Of a stretch of DNA of 19,418 bases, positions 14,788 to 19,418 are shown in pieces. The stretch lies in assembly GCA_964477875.1 (NCBI GenBank), contig CAYZFR010000059.1, forward strand, positions 1 to 19,418, in the 5' to 3' direction. The number at the start of each line of letters is the position of its first letter. Within the stretch, counting starts at the first letter, position 1. The translations under genes were made by a program, and so were the position numbers. Source of the stretch: Kuafuiihalomonas sp964477875. GTDB lineage: Bacteria > Myxococcota > Kuafuiibacteriia > Kuafuiibacteriales > Kuafuiibacteriaceae. The notes under the pieces were generated by a model. The model worked only from the letters and a program-made list of their open reading frames with translations, did not search any database and was not told the origin of the DNA.

Positions 14788-15732
14788 TTGCTTCTCCCCG
14801 GCTCTGTCTTCGTTTGGCTCGCCGCCGCAGCCACGGCGGCGCCCGAGCTTTGCTGGGTGGGCGCCGGACCGGTCCAATCCCTGGACGAAGCCGCGCCCGG
14901 TGTCCGCATCCGGAGCTGCCGGGGCTGCGAAGCGCCCCTCTGCGCCCGCTTGGCCGACGGCTTCCTGATCTTGACCCGAGACGACGGGCTCCGGCTCCAG
15001 CGAGAGGTGCCCGCCCCGACCCTGGAGGCCTTGGGGCCGGCCCGGGCCGCGGTCTATCTGCAGTCCTTGGTGCTCGAAGCGGATCTCTCGCCGCGACGTC
15101 CGCCGCCGCCTTCGCCCGCCCTGCCAACGCCGAGCCCACCACCCGAGCCGAAACCTGAATGGCGGGTCGGTCCCCTGTCGGCGAGCACCGCTTCGGCCAT
15201 CGGGCTGCCCCTTCCCGTACGGAGCGACGTGGTGGTCCGGCGCTCGGGGCATTGGCGTCTCGGCACTTCGGCCGGCGCCCGCTGGCGGAGCCCCGGTCTG
15301 TTGGGGCCGGTGGTCGGCTTGGATCTGGCCTACCGATTCCTCCGGCTACACCTCCGGGGCGATCTGCCGAGCGAGGGGCGGGTCGGGGCCTTCGACACCC
15401 GGGTCTCGGGCTTCGGAGGCGGGCTCGGTATGGGATGGTCGGGCCGAAGTCCGGGATGGTCCTGGGGCTTCGAGGGCGGACTCCGCTGGGATTGGCTCCA
15501 GGCCCGCCTCGAGGACGCTCAGGGGCTGGCTCGGGGCCAAGGGGCCCTGGTCGGCCTGGGCGCCGGCCTTCACGGGGCCCTCTCCGTGCGTCGCCTGGAG
15601 CTTCAGGTCGGGGTCGGCGCCGACGCCTTTCCGGGCGGATTTCAGCTCCGAATCGACGGCGAGGACCCGGAGCTCCCGCGGCTCGATGCCTGGGGTTTGA
15701 CCGCGCAATTCGGCGTTCGCTGGCGGCCCTGA
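14788..15732 (+). CDS. secreted hypothetical protein with Pro-rich linker and barrel-like C-terminal half
   Basis: I do not recognise this 314-residue protein. A hydrophobic N-terminus (LLPGSVFVWLAAAATAAP) looks like a signal peptide but lacks the usual basic start. About residues 19-100 form a small domain with a CRGCxxxxC cluster. A proline-rich linker (about 104-125) follows. The C-terminal ~190 residues alternate polar and hydrophobic residues with many Gly and Trp (RLGTSAGARWRSPG, GFGGGLGMGWSG, WGFEGGLRWDWLQARL, AQFGVRWRP), like strands of an outer-membrane beta-barrel. TTG at 14788 is the first usable codon after the previous stop, which is in the same frame. It sits just before the ECF sigma gene, so it could belong to that regulon. 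Confidence 0.7.
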   Translation: MLLPGSVFVWLAAAATAAPELCWVGAGPVQSLDEAAPGVRIRSCRGCEAPLCARLADGFLILTRDDGLRLQREVPAPTLEALGPARAAVYLQSLVLEADLSPRRPPPPSPALPTPSPPPEPKPEWRVGPLSASTASAIGLPLPVRSDVVVRRSGHWRLGTSAGARWRSPGLLGPVVGLDLAYRFLRLHLRGDLPSEGRVGAFDTRVSGFGGGLGMGWSGRSPGWSWGFEGGLRWDWLQARLEDAQGLARGQGALVGLGAGLHGALSVRRLELQVGVGADAFPGGFQLRIDGEDPELPRLDAWGLTAQFGVRWRP

Positions 15733-15777
15733 TCAGCTTCTTTACCAATGCACATGGGAAGGTTGTAGTGACCCAAG

Positions 15778-16332
15778 GTGGGGCTCCTCGAGGATTGTCA
15801 GGCGGGGAACGAAGCGGCGTGGCGCCGGTTCTTCCAGCGCTATGCGCGGGGCGTCTATCGATGGGCGGTCATGTTGGGGCTGCCCCCGGCCGAGGCCGAG
15901 GACGCAGCCCAAGAGGTGCTGGCGGTAGCGATCCGAAAGATCAAACAGTGCCGCGAAGAAGAGGGGCTGAAGCCCTGGTTGTTTCGGATCACCAAACACA
16001 TCGTCGCCAACGCCCGCCGAAAAGCGTGGTTCCGGCGAGGGGTGCTGAAGGGTGAGGCTCCCGAGCCGGCCTTCGATACGGGGAGTCTCCCGAGTCGAGA
16101 GTCGGAAATCAGCGTTCGACATTGCTTGAACCGCTTGCCGGTCAAGCAGCGAGAGGTGCTCATCCTCTCGGACGTCGAGGGTCATACTCGGGAAGAAGTG
16201 GCCGGGATCCTCGGGATCCCGGCGGGAACGGTGGCGAGTCGACTTCGGCTCGCTCGACGCGGGTTTTTGAAGGAATGGGAGCGCAGCACATTCGTCGCTA
16301 CGGGGAGCCCAACCCCCAACTCCAATCTCTGA
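15778..16332 (+). CDS. ECF-type RNA polymerase sigma factor
   Basis: The product is 184 residues with two sigma domains and no more. Region 2 spans about residues 12-85 (RRFFQRYARGVYRWAVMLG, then AEDAAQEVLAVAIRKI, then KPWLFRITKHIVANARRK). Region 4 spans about 112-165 (LNRLPVKQREVLILSDVEGHTREEVAGILGIPAGTVASRLRLARRGF), the helix-turn-helix that reads the -35 box. The GTG start at 15778 follows an in-frame stop three codons upstream, so it cannot be longer. The short gap before it holds TTTACC-N16-TTGTAG (15741-15768), a possible but weak promoter. Its 3' end overlaps the FecR-like gene by 58 bases, as expected for a sigma/anti-sigma pair. Confidence 0.93.
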   Translation: MGLLEDCQAGNEAAWRRFFQRYARGVYRWAVMLGLPPAEAEDAAQEVLAVAIRKIKQCREEEGLKPWLFRITKHIVANARRKAWFRRGVLKGEAPEPAFDTGSLPSRESEISVRHCLNRLPVKQREVLILSDVEGHTREEVAGILGIPAGTVASRLRLARRGFLKEWERSTFVATGSPTPNSNL

Positions 16333-17132
16333 AGGACGCCGGTCCTTCGGCGGAGGTGGAGGCTCGGATCGTCCGGGGAGCCCTCGCACGCGCGGCCCGC
16401 CCGGCGCGCCGGCCCCTCGTCCTCGGTCTGAGCGCGGCCGCGGCCTGCGGCGCTCTGCTCATCTGGGCGCTCCCGGGCGCTCGGCCCCCGAGCTACGAGG
16501 CGATGGTGGGGAGCCACGAGACCGCCGCCCAACCCATGGACCTGTACTTCGAACAACACTATGTGTCGGTTCGGCCCCGAACCCGTCTCGAAATCGAACC
16601 TGCAGCTGCTGGATCGGCCCGATTGCGGCTGGAAAGGGGCGAGGTCGATTGCCTCGTCGAGCCTTTGGCCGAGGGCGCCGACTTCGTCGTCCGCACGCCC
16701 CAGACCGAGGTGCGGGTGGTGGGCACCCAGTTTCATGTCGAGGTCCGGGGACCCTGTACGTCGGTCGCGGTCCGTCGGGGCGTCGTCGCCGTGGGCGACG
16801 AAAGGCTGGAGGCAGGCGCGTCGACCGAAGTGTGCGATCGGCCCCCGGCGGCGGACGCGACCGAGCTCGAGGCCCTCGGGGAAGACGAGCTGATGCGGCG
16901 CGCGATGGACGCCGTCGCGGGGGGCGATCACGCCGCGGCCGAGGCTTGGTTTCAGCGCTATCGCCGCGAGCACCCCGAGGGCGCCTACGTGGAGGACGCG
17001 CTGTTCCAAGAGGCCGTAGCCGCGTCCCGCCGGGGAGCCGAAGACCGTGTGCGCTCCCTGGTCCAACAGATGAAGGCGCGCTATCCCGAGTCGCCGCGGC
17101 TGAAGACCCTCGAAGAGCTGCTTCGGAAGTGA
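16275..17132 (+). CDS. FecR-domain membrane protein with TPR-like tail, probable anti-sigma partner
   Basis: The product is 285 residues. A short cytoplasmic N-terminus (about 1-45) precedes one membrane segment (about 47-67, LVLGLSAAAACGALLIWAL), then a periplasmic FecR domain (about 85-195: SARLRLERGEVDCLVEPL, FVVRTPQTEVRVVGTQFHVEV, SVAVRRGVVAVG). The C-terminal part (ELMRRAMDAVAGGDHAAAEAWFQRYRREHP ... DALFQEAVAASRRG) is TPR-like. FecR-family proteins relay envelope signals to ECF sigma factors. No TonB-dependent receptor is nearby, so the signal is unknown. ATG 16275 is inside the sigma gene; GTG at 16356 with GGCGGAG before it is a credible alternative start. Confidence 0.87.
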   Translation: MGAQHIRRYGEPNPQLQSLKDAGPSAEVEARIVRGALARAARPARRPLVLGLSAAAACGALLIWALPGARPPSYEAMVGSHETAAQPMDLYFEQHYVSVRPRTRLEIEPAAAGSARLRLERGEVDCLVEPLAEGADFVVRTPQTEVRVVGTQFHVEVRGPCTSVAVRRGVVAVGDERLEAGASTEVCDRPPAADATELEALGEDELMRRAMDAVAGGDHAAAEAWFQRYRREHPEGAYVEDALFQEAVAASRRGAEDRVRSLVQQMKARYPESPRLKTLEELLRK

Positions 17133-17144
17133 CATCATCTCCGC

Positions 17145-18446
17145 ATGAGGGTCTGGCCGCTGGTGCTGCTCGCAAGCTGCACGCTGGACCTGAAGCGGAC
17201 GCCGGGAGCTGACGACGCCGGGCCCCCGGACCTCGACCTCCCCGAGCCCGTCATCCCCTGTAGCTTCGACCAAGGCAGCGTCGACAACGGCGCCTGCCCA
17301 CCGGGGCAGGTCTGCGACGTCTTGGCGCGCCGCTGCGTGCCGGGGACCCCGTGTCTCGACGACGCCGACTGCGCGGTGTGTCGGGACGAAGGCTGCGGCC
17401 ACGGCCTGCCCCTCGAGGCGTGGTGCGATCTCGGCCACGGCGATGAGGCCGGGACCGGCGTCTGCACCCGGAGCAGGGCGCCTTGCGAGCGCTGCCGGGC
17501 CGGAAGCGGGGACTGTGGTTTGGTCACGCTGGTGCCTGGCGGGCCGAAATATCCGGCCGAATGTGCCGAGATCGGCGATGGCTTCTACTGCACGCGCCCG
17601 TGCTTCGATCCGATCGACTGCAGCACCAGCTTCGTCCCCTTCCGGTGCATCGGTCCGGTGGGCCAGACGCCGGGCCGGTGCGAGCGGCGTCTGGGCTGCC
17701 CGGCCGCCGTCGACTTCTGTCCCCTGGAGCCGAACGCCACCGAGCCGCCCCGCCAGATCGGCGCCCTGCTCCCTTGCGAAGAAGGGCGCTGCGAGACCTC
17801 CCAGTGGGACGGCACCCTCGGGATTTGTCTGGGAGACTGCGGCGAGGACGCCGACTGCCCCCGGCCGGAGGACGATCCCGAAGCGACGATCTGCCAGGTC
17901 CGGAGCGGGCTGTGCGAGCGGCCCTGCCAGGTCGGCGAATGCACGGGGCCGGGGGAGCCGCCGCAGGTCTGCCAGGACGACGGGCGCTGCGGTCTTCCCT
18001 GTTGGATCCCGGGCGAGGACGAGCCGGACCTGTCGGCCGAGATCTTGGACGCCCGCTGTCGCGACCGGGGCTTGGGGGCCCGCTGCAACATCCCGGCGCC
18101 CTCTTCCGACCAGCCCGGCCGGGAGAGCTACGAGGGCTTCCCGGTCCTGGTCGGGCGCGAAGACTTCGCCTGCGTGCAGCGGGGCTGCACCCAGAACGAT
18201 GACTGTTGGGCGACCTTCAGAGGAGCTCGACCGATCTGCGACCTCGCCCACCCGGTCGAAGACGAGGGCGCGGTCTTCAGCGTGTGTGTGGCTGGCTGCC
18301 AGAGCCAGAGCGACTGTCCACCGGACGAGAGCTGCCGCCTGGGACCCACGGACGAGCGACCCCCGCTCGCGGCCTGCGGCCAGCTCCTGGACCTCGACCC
18401 CCAGCGGCCCGATGCGGTCGGCGTATGCTGTCCCGTCGCCCCATGA
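17145..18446 (+). CDS. cysteine-rich lipoprotein
   Basis: The product is 433 residues. The signal is very short (MRVWPLVLLASC, lipobox LASC, C12), followed by an acidic/proline spacer. The mature protein has about 47 cysteines in repeated small modules such as ACPPGQVCD...RRC, CLDDADC, DCGEDADCPRP, CTQNDDC and CQSQSDCPPDESC. These short 'C-x-x-D-x-D-C' modules are common in secreted proteins of Myxococcota relatives; they should be disulfide-bonded outside the cytoplasm. No enzyme motif is seen. It starts 12 bases after the FecR-like gene and is coupled by ATGA to the alkyltransferase-like gene, so it probably belongs to the sigma/FecR operon. Role unknown; surface binding or structural roles are both possible. 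Confidence 0.88.
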   Translation: MRVWPLVLLASCTLDLKRTPGADDAGPPDLDLPEPVIPCSFDQGSVDNGACPPGQVCDVLARRCVPGTPCLDDADCAVCRDEGCGHGLPLEAWCDLGHGDEAGTGVCTRSRAPCERCRAGSGDCGLVTLVPGGPKYPAECAEIGDGFYCTRPCFDPIDCSTSFVPFRCIGPVGQTPGRCERRLGCPAAVDFCPLEPNATEPPRQIGALLPCEEGRCETSQWDGTLGICLGDCGEDADCPRPEDDPEATICQVRSGLCERPCQVGECTGPGEPPQVCQDDGRCGLPCWIPGEDEPDLSAEILDARCRDRGLGARCNIPAPSSDQPGRESYEGFPVLVGREDFACVQRGCTQNDDCWATFRGARPICDLAHPVEDEGAVFSVCVAGCQSQSDCPPDESCRLGPTDERPPLAACGQLLDLDPQRPDAVGVCCPVAP

Positions 18447-18835
18447 GTCTGATGAGCTTCGGCCCCGGCGACGAGATCTTTCGGGGCGCCGTGTACGCCG
18501 TCACCCGCCTCATCCCGAAAGGACGGGTCGCCAGCTACGGGCAGGTCGCCACCTACGTCGTCTCGCCTCGCCACGCCCGGGCCGTCGGCACCGCCCTGAA
18601 GCACCTTCCGCCCGAGCTCCTGCACGAGGTCCCGTGGCAGCGGGTCATCAACGCTCAGGGCCGGATCTCTTTTCGTGGCGACGTGACGCGCCCCGTCGAG
18701 CAAGAGCGCTTGCTGAAGGAAGAGGGCGTCGAGTTCTCGCCCGCCGGGATCGTGGACTGGAAGCGCTTCCGCTGGGCGGGGCCGGGCGAAGACTTCATTC
18801 CGGTCTTGCTGCGGGACGGATGGACGCCGGACTGA
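18443..18835 (+). CDS. alkyltransferase-like protein (MGMT fold, Cys replaced by Trp)
   Basis: This 130-residue protein has the C-terminal MGMT/Ogt DNA-binding fold: FRGAVYAVTRLIPKGRVASYGQVATYV, then RHARAVGTALKH with the nucleotide-flipping Arg, then PWQRVINAQGRIS. In active alkyltransferases the last motif is PCHRV; the acceptor Cys is W65 and the His is Gln. Such ATL proteins cannot remove the alkyl group but bind O6-alkylguanine and, in studied cases, hand it to nucleotide excision repair. ATG 18443 forms ATGA with the upstream stop and is chosen; ATG at 18425 is possible. DNA repair after a cysteine-rich lipoprotein is an odd partner, so co-transcription may be incidental. Confidence 0.93.
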   Translation: MSLMSFGPGDEIFRGAVYAVTRLIPKGRVASYGQVATYVVSPRHARAVGTALKHLPPELLHEVPWQRVINAQGRISFRGDVTRPVEQERLLKEEGVEFSPAGIVDWKRFRWAGPGEDFIPVLLRDGWTPD

Positions 18836-18892
18836 GCCCTTGACCACTCACCGCAGAGATTGCGTTTCGACTTGGCTCTTGAATCCTTGACT

Positions 18893-18906
18893 GACGGCGG
18901 GCCGTC
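18893..18906. other. short hairpin between convergent genes
   Basis: GACGGC and GCCGTC pair over a 2-base gap (or 5 bp over a 4-base loop). It lies in the 125-base gap between the alkyltransferase-like gene and dnaE, where transcription converges. No T-run follows on either strand, so it is at most a weak terminator. The rest of the gap is G+C-rich and shows nothing else I can name. Confidence 0.25.
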
Positions 18907-18960
18907 GGGGGGAGCGGGACGACGTCCTCGCTGCCGCGGACGCCGGCGGTGGGGCGGGCC

Positions 18961-19418
18961 TCAAGCGAGGGACGCCGTACCTCGCCCGAACAGACGCTCC
19001 ACCCCGTCGAGGACTTCGTCGCAGGGGCGGGTCATGAACTCGGGAAGGCCGATCTCGACGTCCGCCTCGGGCACCCGGACTACGAGCCGAACCGGGCAGG
19101 GCCCGGCGTGTTGGGTCAAGAGGGCTTTCAAGGCACGGAGCCGGTCGGGATCGATGGCCGCTTCCTCTACCGACACCACCAGCGCCTTGGCTCGGGCCTC
19201 CCGGGCGTCGGCCAGCTTGCGGGCGCCGGTGCAGCGGAGTCGGAGCCGCTGCTCGCCGTTCTCGTCCCGGTCGATGGACACCGCGGCATCGAGGAGGACG
19301 GGGACTTCGGATCGGAGCACGTCTTCGGTCTCCGTAAAGACCCGGGCCGGCACCATGATCTCGGCCGCTCCGCTCCGGTCCTCGAAGCTCACGAAGGCCA
19401 TCCGGCCGGTGCCGTCCC
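18961..19418 (-). CDS. dnaE: DNA polymerase III alpha subunit, C-terminal fragment
   Basis: The frame is open to the window edge (5' part missing); 152 codons are present. It begins DGTGRMAFVSFEDRSGAAEIMVPARVF, the OB-fold typical of the DnaE C-terminal part, followed by RLRLRCTGARKLADAREARAKAL and the small terminal domain ending RPCDEVLDGVERLFGRG. Only the non-catalytic end is visible, so replicative DnaE1 and a DnaE2/ImuC-type error-prone polymerase cannot be told apart for certain; the full tau-binding-type tail favours replicative DnaE. It is convergent with the alkyltransferase-like gene. Confidence 0.9.
   Translation of the reverse strand, partial: DGTGRMAFVSFEDRSGAAEIMVPARVFTETEDVLRSEVPVLLDAAVSIDRDENGEQRLRLRCTGARKLADAREARAKALVVSVEEAAIDPDRLRALKALLTQHAGPCPVRLVVRVPEADVEIGLPEFMTRPCDEVLDGVERLFGRGTASLA

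Noticed and set aside
15741..15768. Promoter TTTACC-N16-TTGTAG before the ECF sigma gene
   Set aside because: Too weak a match to list as a feature; no GGAAC-type ECF -35 seen for autoregulation.
16182..18251. 689-codon minus-strand open frame across the sigma, FecR and Cys-rich genes
   Set aside because: It crosses three well-supported genes and lacks any recognisable domain.
1..19418. Mobile element, phage, defence island, CRISPR or tRNA
   Set aside because: No transposase, integrase, direct-repeat array, cloverleaf or composition break was seen; the content is core and envelope genes.

Overview
The window is a dense, G+C-rich bacterial chromosomal segment with almost no non-coding DNA. 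The largest gap between genes is about 125 bases. Gene style points to a Gram-negative of the Myxococcota / former Deltaproteobacteria type: short-signal lipoproteins, a cysteine-rich lipoprotein, an ECF sigma factor with a FecR-like partner, a soluble hybrid histidine kinase and a sphingolipid-type reductase. This placement is inference from gene content, not from a marker phylogeny. I see no rRNA, tRNA, CRISPR array, transposase or integrase.

Layout. Bases 1-1764: the 3' part of metK with a strong intrinsic terminator, then tatD on the opposite strand. Bases 1862-3685: a TPR plus GT41 (OGT/SPINDLY-type) glycosyltransferase, divergent from tatD. Bases 3669-8025 (minus strand): a run transcribed as small MshEN-like protein > holB (clamp-loader delta') > metG > HEAT-repeat protein, with tiny gaps or overlaps. 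Bases 8138-10773 (plus): a homoserine-kinase-like/APH-fold protein that has lost its catalytic Asp, coupled by a GTGA overlap to a REC-HisKA-HATPase-REC hybrid kinase. Bases 10688-13410 (minus): a multi-pass membrane gluzincin peptidase with a C-terminal repeat region, coupled to a small lipoprotein. Bases 13452-18835 (plus): 3-ketodihydrosphingosine-reductase-like SDR, DUF192 lipoprotein, a secreted barrel-like unknown, ECF sigma factor, FecR/TPR membrane protein, cysteine-rich lipoprotein and an alkyltransferase-like DNA-damage protein. Bases 18961-19418 (minus): the C-terminal end of dnaE.

The most interesting cross-cutting signal is a repeated promoter-like arrangement. A TTGnnn hexamer, 16-17 bases, then TAGC[GCT][TC], sits directly before start codons (6-10 bases) of tatD, holB, the APH-like gene and the hybrid kinase gene, and in a weaker form before the DUF192 gene. 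Conventional geometry puts the transcription start at or within a few bases of the start codon, so these genes may be leaderless or nearly so. In the APH-like gene this also decides the start codon: the most upstream possible TTG is better read as the -35 box. Other points of note are the inactive-looking kinase paired with a sensor kinase, and a perfect 9-bp inverted repeat embedded in frame inside the peptidase gene.
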